This document shows positions 1-6,420 of a DNA stretch of 9,322 nucleotides, in pieces (the first letter of the stretch is position 1; each line of letters opens with the position of its first letter). Under the pieces are notes generated by a model, which ran no database searches, was not told the DNA's origin, and saw nothing but the letters and a program-made list of their open reading frames with translations. The translations under genes and the position numbers were made by a program. The stretch comes from an uncultured Chloroflexota bacterium (GTDB lineage: Bacteria > Chloroflexota > Dehalococcoidia > UBA2247 > RBG-13-53-26). The stretch is from contig CALMBS010000410.1 in assembly GCA_937860285.1 (NCBI GenBank), positions 1 to 9,322 of the forward strand. The letters are read 5' to 3'.

Positions 1-190
1 CCTGGCCGCCGCTGAACGCCCCGATGACCGTGATCCGGTCATCGCCGTTGAGCATGGTGCGCAGTCCCTCGCGCATGGCTTCTCGGCTGTCGATGACCAT
101 GGCGCGAATGACGTCGGTCTCCCCGGCGCGCATAGCGTCCGGGGCGTCCTCGCCAGGGGGCGTGTCAACGCGGGGCGCTTCAAGACCCAT
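1..190 (-). CDS. Response regulator, N-terminal fragment of receiver domain (runs off left edge)
   Basis: The first 63 residues of a protein whose remainder lies beyond the left edge are visible. After a polar N-terminal extension of about 26 residues rich in Pro, Asp and Glu comes a receiver-domain start: a hydrophobic beta strand (VIRAMVIDS), helix 1 (REAMREGLRTML) and a second strand (ITVIGAFSGG). This lines up without gaps with the start of the complete regulator at 358-990 (IRVLLVDDHQVVREGLKRML). The ATG at 190-188 is chosen because GGGAGAGG lies just upstream; a second ATG at 133-131 would remove most of the extension. The usual acidic pair is Asp34-Ser35 instead of Asp-Asp, so Mg2+ binding and phosphorylation may be altered. 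The phosphoacceptor Asp and output domain cannot be seen. It follows the kinase/regulator pair on the same strand after a 167-bp gap, so it probably has its own promoter. Confidence 0.75.
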   Translation of the reverse strand, partial: MGLEAPRVDTPPGEDAPDAMRAGETDVIRAMVIDSREAMREGLRTMLNGDDRITVIGAFSGGQ

Positions 191-215
191 AGACCTCTCC
201 CTGTGGGTTCTCTGC

Positions 216-230
216 CATAGGCAGGCTATG
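216..230. promoter_or_regulatory. Short inverted repeat upstream of the truncated response regulator
   Basis: CATAG, five bases, then CTATG form a perfect 5-bp inverted repeat. It lies 26-40 bp upstream of the ATG at 190, in the promoter or leader region. It overlaps a second small inverted repeat (TGCC-ATA-GGCA). Its position suits an operator for a dimeric regulator, but symmetry this short can arise by chance. I found no convincing -35/-10 pair here. Confidence 0.2.
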
Positions 231-299
231 TAGAGTCCATTCTGCCAGCGGGAGCGTTCCGGGAGAAGTCCCAAATGGATAGCAATGGCGAGCTTGTTA

Positions 300-316
300 G
301 CTCAGGCACGCTCAGG
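300..316. repeat. Heptamer direct repeat in the 191-357 intergenic region
   Basis: GCTCAGG occurs at 300-306 and again at 310-316, start to start 10 bp, which is about one helical turn. It lies in the gap between the complete regulator gene (stop at 358) and the truncated regulator (start at 190). Repeats in helical phase can be activator sites, but no further copy was noticed and the motif is short. The rest of the gap holds a G/C-rich run at about 330-356 that can fold weakly but has no T-tract, so it is not called as a terminator. Confidence 0.15.
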
Positions 317-357
317 ACGGGCCGGGCGCCGGGGCGGGGAGGCCCCCCGGGGTGGGG

Positions 358-990
358 TCAGAGGAGGCCCATCTTGTAGCCGGCGGAGACGGCCTCCGCC
401 CGGTCGTTGACGTTGAGGGAGGCGAAGATGGCGTTGGTCTCCCGCTTGACGGTGGCCGAGCTGATGAAGAGCCTGGAGGCGATCTCCTTGTTGGTGGCGC
501 CGGAGGCGATGAGGCGCAGTATCTCCACCTGCCGCCGCGACAGGACGCTGTCGTGGCTGGCCTTGGTCAGGGCGGCATACTGGGTGAAGAGGGTCCGGCT
601 GATGGCCGGCGCGAAGGGGGACTGCCCCTGGTGGGCGGCCTTGATGGCCTTGACCAGCTCGTCCCGGCTGACGTCCTTGAGCAGGTAGCCCACCGCCCCG
701 GCCTCCGCGGCCTGGGCCAGGTACTTGTCCTCGTACACCGTCATGACGATGACCCCGGCCGTGGACTCCCGGGCCTTGAGCTCGCGGATGGCGTCGATGC
801 CGCCCATGCCCGGCATCTTGACGTCCATCAGGATGACGTCGGGGGACAGCTGCTCGGCCCGGGTCAGCGCCTCCTCCCCGGAGGCCGCCTCCCCCACCAC
901 CTCGATATCCGCGTCCAGGTCCAGCATGCGCTTGAGCCCCTCGCGCACCACCTGGTGGTCGTCTACCAGCAGCACCCGTATCGACTTCAA
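358..990 (-). CDS. LuxR/NarL-family response regulator
   Basis: A complete 210-residue DNA-binding response regulator of the usual NarL/FixJ size. The receiver domain (about 1-120) shows the acidic pair Asp10-Asp11, phosphoacceptor Asp56 (VILMDVKMPGMGG), Thr84 (IVMTVYED) and Lys105 (GYLLKD). The C-terminal LuxR helix-turn-helix (about 148-208) begins LSRRQVEILRLIASG and includes NKEIASRLFISSATVKRE. In the recognition-helix region Glu replaces the His often seen after TVK. The start is TTG (990-988), overlapping the kinase stop as TTGA, with a strong Shine-Dalgarno six bases upstream. The overlap marks it as the partner of the histidine kinase at 987-2267. Phosphotransfer to Asp56 presumably controls its binding to target promoters; those targets cannot be read from this window. 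Confidence 0.95.
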   Translation of the reverse strand: MKSIRVLLVDDHQVVREGLKRMLDLDADIEVVGEAASGEEALTRAEQLSPDVILMDVKMPGMGGIDAIRELKARESTAGVIVMTVYEDKYLAQAAEAGAVGYLLKDVSRDELVKAIKAAHQGQSPFAPAISRTLFTQYAALTKASHDSVLSRRQVEILRLIASGATNKEIASRLFISSATVKRETNAIFASLNVNDRAEAVSAGYKMGLL

Positions 991-2267
991 GGCGAGCCTC
1001 CTCCGACCGATGATGGGTCCTCGCGCGACTCCTTCCGGTCGCGTGACAGATTGTCAGGGCTGGACCGGGGTATTGTCAAGACCACCCGGGTCCCTCCCTC
1101 GGGCCGCGACTCGACCCTGAGGTCGCCGCCCAGCATCTGCGCCCGGCTCCTCATGGTCAGCAGCCCCACGCCCCCGGACGCCGGCCGGGACCCCCCGGCC
1201 GCGGGGGCGTCGAAGCCGCGGCCGTTGTCCCATATCTCGATCACCAGCCGGCCCTCGTCGCAGTCGAGGCTGATCTCGGTATCGGTGGCCTGGGCGTGCT
1301 TGCGGACGTTGTTCAAGGCCTCCTGCACCACCCGGTAGATGACCATGTCCTGGACCGGCGACAGCTGCGGCGGCAGGTCGGTGTTCAGTATGCGGCAGGA
1401 GGTGCCGGTCTCCCGGCGGAAGTACTCCACGTTCTCCTGCAGGGCCCCCAGCAGGCCCAGCTCGCTGAGGGCGGGGGGGTACAGCTCGGTGACGATGCCC
1501 CGGAGCTCCTTGACGCAGCGGCCGATGATCCTGGTGGCCTGCTCCGCCTCGTCCCGGGCCCGCTCGAACTTGGACTGCGAGAGCAGCGCGCTGGACGACT
1601 GGGTGTGATAGGAGGCGCTCACCATGAGCTGGGCCACGCTGTCGTGTATCTCCGTGGAGATCCTCTGCCGCTCCTCCTCCTGGGCCTTGAGCAGCTCCGC
1701 CAGCAGCTGCTCAAGGTCGGCCTGCTTGGCGCGGAGCTCCTCGAAGAGCCGGGCGTTCTCGATGGCTATGGCCGCCTGCCCGGCCAGGACGAACATCATG
1801 TCCAGGTCGCCCTCGCCGAAGTTCCCTTCCCGGGTGACGTTGCTGCTGTTGAGCACCCCGATGACGCTGCCCTTGACCTTGAGCGGGACGCAGATGGCCG
1901 AGGTGATCGCCTGCCCCTCCTGCTCCCACTCGTGCTGGAGTATGCCGTTGAGCACCAGGGCCTGTCCCGTCTGCGCCACCGAGCCGGCGATGCCCTGCCC
2001 GACGGTGGCCCGGGCGGTGGCCGCCACCTCCGGGGGCAGTCCCACCGCGGCCTCGATAGACAGCTGCTGGGAGAGGCCGTCCAGCAGCATCAGGGAGACC
2101 CGGTCCGCCTTCGTCTCCTGCTGCACCACGTTGACGATGAGGCCGAAGAGGCGGTCCAGCTTGACCTCCGACATGAGGGCCTGGCTCACCTCGAAAAGCG
2201 GCAGGAGGGTCCTGAGGCGGACCCCCTCGCCCTCCGGGTGGAACCCCCGTCTCTCCTCTTGCGGCAC
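987..2267 (-). CDS. GAF-domain sensor histidine kinase (HisKA_3 / NarL-type)
   Basis: A 426-residue soluble sensor kinase with no membrane segment or signal peptide. Residues about 20-175 form a GAF domain, ending ICVPLKVKGSVIGVLNSSN and AGQAAIAIENARLFEEL. A short coiled coil (about 172-200) leads into a HisKA_3 dimerisation domain with phosphoacceptor His208 in ERQRISTEIHDSVAQ, closing with LRGIVTELYPPALSELGLL. The HATPase region shows the N-box (QEALNNVRKHA, about 315-325), a G1 box (WDNGRGFD, 346-353) and a G2 box (GGVGLLTMRSRA, about 365-376). A Gly/Ala/Pro-rich insert separates G1 and G2. The C-terminal 26 residues are a polar tail. The start is GTG at 2267-2265, with GGAGG eight bases upstream. 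The gene overlaps its response regulator by 4 bp. The GAF ligand (small molecule, gas or redox signal) cannot be predicted. Confidence 0.95.
   Translation of the reverse strand: MPQEERRGFHPEGEGVRLRTLLPLFEVSQALMSEVKLDRLFGLIVNVVQQETKADRVSLMLLDGLSQQLSIEAAVGLPPEVAATARATVGQGIAGSVAQTGQALVLNGILQHEWEQEGQAITSAICVPLKVKGSVIGVLNSSNVTREGNFGEGDLDMMFVLAGQAAIAIENARLFEELRAKQADLEQLLAELLKAQEEERQRISTEIHDSVAQLMVSASYHTQSSSALLSQSKFERARDEAEQATRIIGRCVKELRGIVTELYPPALSELGLLGALQENVEYFRRETGTSCRILNTDLPPQLSPVQDMVIYRVVQEALNNVRKHAQATDTEISLDCDEGRLVIEIWDNGRGFDAPAAGGSRPASGGVGLLTMRSRAQMLGGDLRVESRPEGGTRVVLTIPRSSPDNLSRDRKESREDPSSVGGGSP
997..1004 (-). promoter_or_regulatory. Shine-Dalgarno deciding a TTG start
   Basis: On the minus strand GGAGGAGG lies six bases before the TTG at 990-988, inside the last codons of the kinase gene. 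No ATG or GTG occurs at the matching position, and the TTG gives exactly the expected receiver N-terminus. The site therefore supports the rare TTG start and translational coupling to the kinase. Confidence 0.7.
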
Positions 2268-2284
2268 GAATCCTTCCTCCGCTG

Positions 2285-2307
2285 CCGGCCGCCCCGGGGA
2301 CGGCCGG
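2285..2307 (-). other. Perfect hairpin between the membrane-anchored protein and the kinase gene
   Basis: A perfect 7-bp inverted repeat (CCGGCCG / CGGCCGG) encloses a 9-nt loop that itself contains CCCCGGGG. It starts 5 bp after the stop of the gene at 2313-3248 and ends just before the ribosome binding site of the kinase. No T-tract follows, so it is unlikely to be a strong intrinsic terminator. An RNA stem that tunes kinase translation or mRNA processing fits the position, but this is inference. Confidence 0.35.
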
Positions 2308-2312
2308 GCACG

Positions 2313-3248
2313 CTAGAACTCGAGGCTGGCGGCAAAGCGGGTTATGGGCACCCTGGCGGTGACCACGACCAGGTTGCCTTCGGTCTTGATGGTGACGTCG
2401 TCGAACAGGGACCGGGAGTGGTCCTCGATGGCCAGCTGCGCTGCGCGGGCGGCCGGATCGTGGCCGAACAGGTACACCGCCTTGACGTTGAGCGCGTCGC
2501 GATTGGCCTTGCCGTAGGATTTCCCGTAGGCCACCAGCCCGGTGTAGCTCTCTCCGTGGCCGGCGGCGGCCCGGTGGACGCTGACCACGATGCCGTTGGG
2601 GAGCTTATCCGCCACTGTCTTGAGGTTGGGGTCATCCCACAGCGAGAGCGCGTCGCCGCTGGCGGCCGCGCTGATGCAGGCTATGACGTCGGTGCTGTCA
2701 CCCAGGTACAGCGCGCTGTCGCGGATGCCCACCGCGTCGGTGTAGGTGCTGTTTTCCTGGGGCAGCCAGACCTCGGCGCTCTTGTTGGCCGACCGGGTGT
2801 AGCCCCTGTTCTCCATCTGAAGCCGGAGATAGGCCATGTCCAGGTCGCCGCGGAAGACCGTGGCCGGGCCGGCCAGCGCGGCGTTGTCGTAGCTCACCGC
2901 CCTGGCGTACACGTGGACATCGGCGATCACCTGGATCAGGTCCTCCACCTGGCGGGCGTCGGCGCTGGCCTCGAAGGCGTCGAAGATGTCCCACAGGTCC
3001 GTGTCCGAGTTCACGGACTTGATGTCACAGTAGGTGAAGTCCCCCACGGTCCGGGGCAGCGAGTCCATCAGCTGCGGGAAGGCCCTGTTGTCCCTGGCGC
3101 AGCCGAAGCCGGCGGCGATGACCGCGACCAGCATGGCGACGATGAGGATGGCGGCGGCCGTCCGGCGCGGGGCGATCGTCCGGGGCGCGGCTGCCGTCCG
3201 CTGTGCGGCGGCCCTGGCGCGGCCGGCTTCGGACATCGCTGAGCCCAT
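2313..3248 (-). CDS. Unrecognised protein with N-terminal membrane anchor
   Basis: A 311-residue protein I cannot assign to a named family. A basic N-terminus (about 1-29, several Arg) precedes one hydrophobic segment (30-49, AAAILIVAMLVAVIAAGFG) and Cys50, so it is most likely a single-pass protein with about 260 residues outside the membrane. The GFGC sequence resembles a lipobox, but Gly and Phe at -3 and -2 are poor matches, so a lipoprotein is possible and unproven. The rest is a soluble mixed alpha/beta domain with Cys74 and Cys191 and no recognisable catalytic motif. The ATG at 3248-3246 is preferred because AGGAGG (3260-3265) lies 11 bases upstream; the GTG at 3260-3258 overlaps that site and cannot use it. 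The gene starts 17 bp after the glmS stop, implying cotranscription, and ends 45 bp before the kinase start. A role as an extracytoplasmic partner of the kinase is speculative. Confidence 0.8.
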   Translation of the reverse strand: MGSAMSEAGRARAAAQRTAAAPRTIAPRRTAAAILIVAMLVAVIAAGFGCARDNRAFPQLMDSLPRTVGDFTYCDIKSVNSDTDLWDIFDAFEASADARQVEDLIQVIADVHVYARAVSYDNAALAGPATVFRGDLDMAYLRLQMENRGYTRSANKSAEVWLPQENSTYTDAVGIRDSALYLGDSTDVIACISAAASGDALSLWDDPNLKTVADKLPNGIVVSVHRAAAGHGESYTGLVAYGKSYGKANRDALNVKAVYLFGHDPAARAAQLAIEDHSRSLFDDVTIKTEGNLVVVTARVPITRFAASLEF

Positions 3249-3265
3249 CTCGGCAGGCACCTCCT

Positions 3266-5035
3266 CTAGAGCACCGTGACTGACTTGGCCAGGTTGCGCG
3301 GCTTGTCCGGGTCGCGCCCGCGGGCCAGCGCGGAGTAGTAGGCCAGCAGCTGCAGGGGCACCACGGTCACCAGGGGCTGGAAGATCTCGTCCACATCCGG
3401 AATGGGTATCCAGGCGTCGAATATGGGGTTGGTCTCCTCCGAGAGGCCGATGACGAAGGCCCCCCTGGCCTTGGTCTCGTGGGCGTTGGCGATGGTCTCG
3501 TCGTAGGTGTAGTCGTCCGGGGCCACGACCACGATGGGGGTGCCGTGGTCGACCAGGGCCAGGGTGCCGTGCTTCAGCTCCCCGGCGGGCATGCCCTCGG
3601 CGTGGATGTAGGAGATCTCCTTCATCTTGAGGGCGCCCTCGGCCGCGATGGCGAAGTTGATGCCCCGGGCGATGTAGTAGAAGTCGTTCCGGTCCCGGGT
3701 CTTCTGCGCCAGCACCTGGAGGCCCTTGTTGTTCTGCTTGACGTTCTGCTCGATCAGGGGGCAGATGTCCAGCAGCTGCTGGATGCCGTCGTCGAGGCGG
3801 TTCTCCATGGTGAAGGCCAGCAGGTAGAAGAGCGTCAGCTGGCTGACGAAGGTCTTGGTGGCGGCCACCCCGATCTCGGGGCCGCAGTTGAGATAGAGCA
3901 CCCGGTCGGCCATCCGGGCCAGGGTGGAGCCGACGGTGTTGACGATGGAGTAGACCTGGGCCCCGTTCTCCTTGGCCCGCTTCACGCCCTGGATGACGTC
4001 GGCCGTCTCCCCGCTCTGGGACACGGCGATCACCAGGGTGTTCCGGTCGATGGAGTCGGAGAAGTACTGGAACTCGGAGCCCATGATGACGTCGCAGAAC
4101 TTCCCGGCCAGGCGGGAGAAGAGGTACCGGCCGATGAGGGCGGCAAAGCGCGACGTGCCGCAGGCGGTGATGACCACCTGCCGGGACCGCAGGATGCCGA
4201 TGCCCATCTCCAGCAGAAGCTTGCGGTCCTGCATCATGGCCTGCCTGATGGCCTGCGGCTCCTCCAGGATCTCCTTCATCATGTAGTAGTCATATCCCTG
4301 CTTGGTCGCCTGGTCCCACTTCCAGTCGACCTCCTTGAACTCCTTCTTGATCGGCTTCCCGTCCTGGTCCAGGAAGGTCACCGTCTTGCCCAGGATCACG
4401 AACTCGCCGTCCTCCAGGAACACCACCCGGTTGGTCTCCTGCAGGAAGGCCAGGGCGTCGCTGGCGATGAAGGCGCGGTGGCTGTTGGCCCCGACCACCA
4501 GCGGGCTCTCCCGCCGCGTGGCCACCACGCGGTCCGGCTCCTTCACGCAGACGGCGGCGAAGGCGTAGCAGCCCTTGAGCTGCCGGCTGGTCTGCAGCAC
4601 GGCCTGCTCCAGCGTGGCCCCGGCATCCATGTACTCCTCGATCAGGTGCGGGATGACCTCCGTGTCGGTCTGGGAGACGAAGCGGTGCTTGGGCTCCAGG
4701 CGGGTGCGCAGCTCCCGGTAGTTCTCCACGATGCCATTGTGCACCACGGCGATCTCGCCCTTGCAGTCGAAGTGGGGGTGGGCGTTGACCTGGGTCACGT
4801 CCCCGTGGGTGGCCCAGCGCACGTGGCCGATGCCGACGTTCCCGGGCAGCTTCTCCAGGTCGTGCTTGCCGCACACCTGGTCGATCTTGCCCACGTCCTT
4901 CTCGGCGCTCACCTTGCCGTTGTGGATGGTGGCGATGCCCGCCGAGTCATAGCCGCGATACTCCAGGTTCCGCAGCGCCTTAAGCAGGATCGGGGCCGCC
5001 GCGGTGTCCCCGACGTAGCCGATGATTCCACACAT
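3266..5035 (-). CDS. glmS: Glutamine--fructose-6-phosphate aminotransferase (isomerizing)
   Basis: GlmS moves the glutamine amide to fructose-6-phosphate, giving glucosamine-6-phosphate, the committed step to UDP-GlcNAc in the cytoplasm. The protein has 589 residues, slightly shorter than E. coli GlmS (609). The start gives MCGIIGYVG, with Cys2 as the N-terminal nucleophile after Met removal. The glutaminase domain (about 2-220) shows RWATHG (73-78), HNGIVENY (99-106) and SQTDTE (121-126). Two SIS domains follow, with CGTS (292-295), SQSGET (339-344) and GELKHG (485-490), and the C-terminal NLAKSVTV carries the conserved Lys584. All main catalytic residues appear present. Small departures are a final Leu where Glu is usual and Thr after KHG where Pro is usual. 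The ATG shares its first base with the TAA of the upstream gene (TAATG), and GGAG lies eight bases before it. No glmS ribozyme can sit upstream, because that DNA is coding. Confidence 0.97.
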   Translation of the reverse strand: MCGIIGYVGDTAAAPILLKALRNLEYRGYDSAGIATIHNGKVSAEKDVGKIDQVCGKHDLEKLPGNVGIGHVRWATHGDVTQVNAHPHFDCKGEIAVVHNGIVENYRELRTRLEPKHRFVSQTDTEVIPHLIEEYMDAGATLEQAVLQTSRQLKGCYAFAAVCVKEPDRVVATRRESPLVVGANSHRAFIASDALAFLQETNRVVFLEDGEFVILGKTVTFLDQDGKPIKKEFKEVDWKWDQATKQGYDYYMMKEILEEPQAIRQAMMQDRKLLLEMGIGILRSRQVVITACGTSRFAALIGRYLFSRLAGKFCDVIMGSEFQYFSDSIDRNTLVIAVSQSGETADVIQGVKRAKENGAQVYSIVNTVGSTLARMADRVLYLNCGPEIGVAATKTFVSQLTLFYLLAFTMENRLDDGIQQLLDICPLIEQNVKQNNKGLQVLAQKTRDRNDFYYIARGINFAIAAEGALKMKEISYIHAEGMPAGELKHGTLALVDHGTPIVVVAPDDYTYDETIANAHETKARGAFVIGLSEETNPIFDAWIPIPDVDEIFQPLVTVVPLQLLAYYSALARGRDPDKPRNLAKSVTVL

Positions 5036-6420
5036 TACAGCTTCTCCAACTTCTTCATCAGGTCGGCCTTCTTGTTGTCCGCCGCGATAATGTCGCTGTC
5101 CAGCACACGGTAGCGCGGCTCCATCATCACCAGCTTGTTGGCCGGAAGGTCCCTCATGAGGCAGACATGAGAGCCGACGAATGAGCTGGGGCCTATCCTG
5201 ACCCCCGGCATGACGCTGGCGTTGATGCCGGTCTTTGACCCAGCACCCATTATAGCACCAAACTTGTCCAGGCCCGTGTCGACGACCTGCCCGCTCACCT
5301 TGACCCGGACGTTCCTCTCGTCGAACCGGAAGTTGGCCAGCACGGTGCCGGCGGCCAGGGAGCAGTTGTCGTCGATAATGGAGTCGCCCACGTAGCTGGA
5401 GTGGAACCAGCAGTTGTCGCCGATGTAGGAGCCCTTGACCTCCGTGGAGTAGCCCACCACGCAGTTGCGCCCGATGTGGCTGTAGTCGCGCACCAGAACG
5501 TTGTTGCCGATGATGGACTTGGCGCCGATATAGGCCGGGCCCCTGATGACGGCGTTTTCCAGCACCCGCACCCCGTCCTCGATGATGACCCGCCCCTCCA
5601 CCACCGCCCTGGGGGACACCTGGGCCGTGGGGGAGATGCTGGGCCGGCAGTGGTCGAGGAAGTGCCGGGTGATGCCGAAGATGTGCCAGGGGTACTTGAT
5701 GGCCTTCCAGAACCCGCTGTAGGGCACCACCCTGATGCGGCGGCCTTCGCGGACCATGAGGTCCAGGGCGCACTCGTAGACGTCGTCGCGCTCGGTCTCC
5801 ACCCGCGCGATGTACTTCATCAGGTCGGCCGCCTCGGTGTGCAGGTGCAGCAGGATGTTCACCAGGCGGCTGGGCTCCTCTCCCCGCGGGGGCTTCTCCA
5901 CGATCCGGCGCAGCTCGTTCCGGCTGTTGGTCACCAGGTAGCCTCCGGGGAAGTAGTCCTTGACCTCGTAGCCGACCAGGTACGCTGCGGCACCACGATC
6001 GGCGGTGCCGGCGGCACCACGATCGGCGGTGCCGGCGGCACCACCGCGGGCGGAGCCGCCCCTCTTCCCGCTGCGCAGCAGGGAGGTGAGGGCTGCCGTC
6101 TCGAAGACGTCGTTGGGATTGATGATCAGGAGCTGGCCCTTGAGGAAGCGGTGCGCGGTCTCCAGCGCGTTGGCGATGCCCAGGGCCTCCTCCTGGACCA
6201 CGAAGCTGGCGCGGAAGCCGGCGGCCTCGCGGATGATGCGCTCGATCTGGCTGACGTTGTGGGGGTTGGCCACCACCACCAGGTCCTGCAGGCCGGCCTC
6301 CTTCATCTTGTCCAGCTGGTGGCGCAGCAGGGGCCGCCCCAAAAAGTTGAGGAGGAGTTTGTCCTCAGCGATGGGAAACATGCGCTTGCCGATGCCGCCG
6401 CAGAGGAGGAGGGTCTTCAT
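5035..6420 (-). CDS. Bifunctional sugar-1-phosphate nucleotidyltransferase/acetyltransferase (archaeal-type GlmU)
   Basis: A 461-residue protein that probably acetylates glucosamine-1-phosphate and joins it to UTP, giving UDP-GlcNAc. The N-terminal nucleotidyltransferase (about 1-250) has the signature LCGGIGKRMFPIAEDK (6-21), NPND with metal-binding Asp104 and VEKP (174-177); GFWKAIKYPWHIF (236-248) closes it. The C-terminal left-handed beta-helix (about 260-420) has hexapeptide repeats and HSSYVGDS, GTVLANFRFD, VDTGLDKFGAIMG and KTGIN, which match archaeal-type enzymes better than classical GlmU. By spacing, His340, Tyr343 and Asn363 correspond to the acetyltransferase residues I recall for Sulfolobus ST0452 (His308, Tyr311, Asn331), while two recalled Lys positions are Arg369 and Arg372. 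A 24-residue repeat insert (122-145) interrupts the nucleotidyltransferase domain. The start overlaps the glmM stop (ATGA), with GGGAG six bases upstream. Another sugar nucleotide is possible, but the neighbouring glmM and glmS favour UDP-GlcNAc. Confidence 0.9.
   Translation of the reverse strand: MKTLLLCGGIGKRMFPIAEDKLLLNFLGRPLLRHQLDKMKEAGLQDLVVVANPHNVSQIERIIREAAGFRASFVVQEEALGIANALETAHRFLKGQLLIINPNDVFETAALTSLLRSGKRGGSARGGAAGTADRGAAGTADRGAAAYLVGYEVKDYFPGGYLVTNSRNELRRIVEKPPRGEEPSRLVNILLHLHTEAADLMKYIARVETERDDVYECALDLMVREGRRIRVVPYSGFWKAIKYPWHIFGITRHFLDHCRPSISPTAQVSPRAVVEGRVIIEDGVRVLENAVIRGPAYIGAKSIIGNNVLVRDYSHIGRNCVVGYSTEVKGSYIGDNCWFHSSYVGDSIIDDNCSLAAGTVLANFRFDERNVRVKVSGQVVDTGLDKFGAIMGAGSKTGINASVMPGVRIGPSSFVGSHVCLMRDLPANKLVMMEPRYRVLDSDIIAADNKKADLMKKLEKL
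5987..6058 (-). repeat. 24-bp tandem repeat, 3 units, in frame inside the nucleotidyltransferase gene
   Basis: Units at 5987-6010 and 6011-6034 are identical; the unit at 6035-6058 matches at 19 of 24 positions by hand count. They encode three 8-residue units, GSARGGAA, GTADRGAA and GTADRGAA (residues 122-145). Each exact unit contains GGCACC and GGTGCC as inverted arms around a 9-base centre. The insert is a multiple of three and lies between the NPND region and the strand beginning AYLVGYEV, which should be a surface loop. Confidence 0.9.

Noticed and set aside
330..356. G/C-rich run after the response regulator stop as a terminator
   Set aside because: Only weak 4-bp stems form and there is no T-tract on the minus strand.
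1296..3242. 648-residue open frame on the plus strand
   Set aside because: It lies antisense to the kinase and the membrane-anchored protein, is rich in Gly/Arg/Val/Leu/His with no family motif, and covers two unrelated genes. It is a GC-driven shadow.
3479..5113. 544-residue open frame on the plus strand
   Set aside because: It is antisense to glmS, whose catalytic motifs are unmistakable, and is low-complexity in Gly, Val, Leu, Asp and His. Similar plus-strand frames at 5401-6447 and 6420-7940 are rejected for the same reason.
3266..5773. 835-residue open frame suggesting a fusion ahead of GlmS
   Set aside because: The 246 residues before MCGIIGYVG are an out-of-frame reading of the nucleotidyltransferase gene. 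GlmS needs an N-terminal Cys after Met, which fixes the start at 5035.
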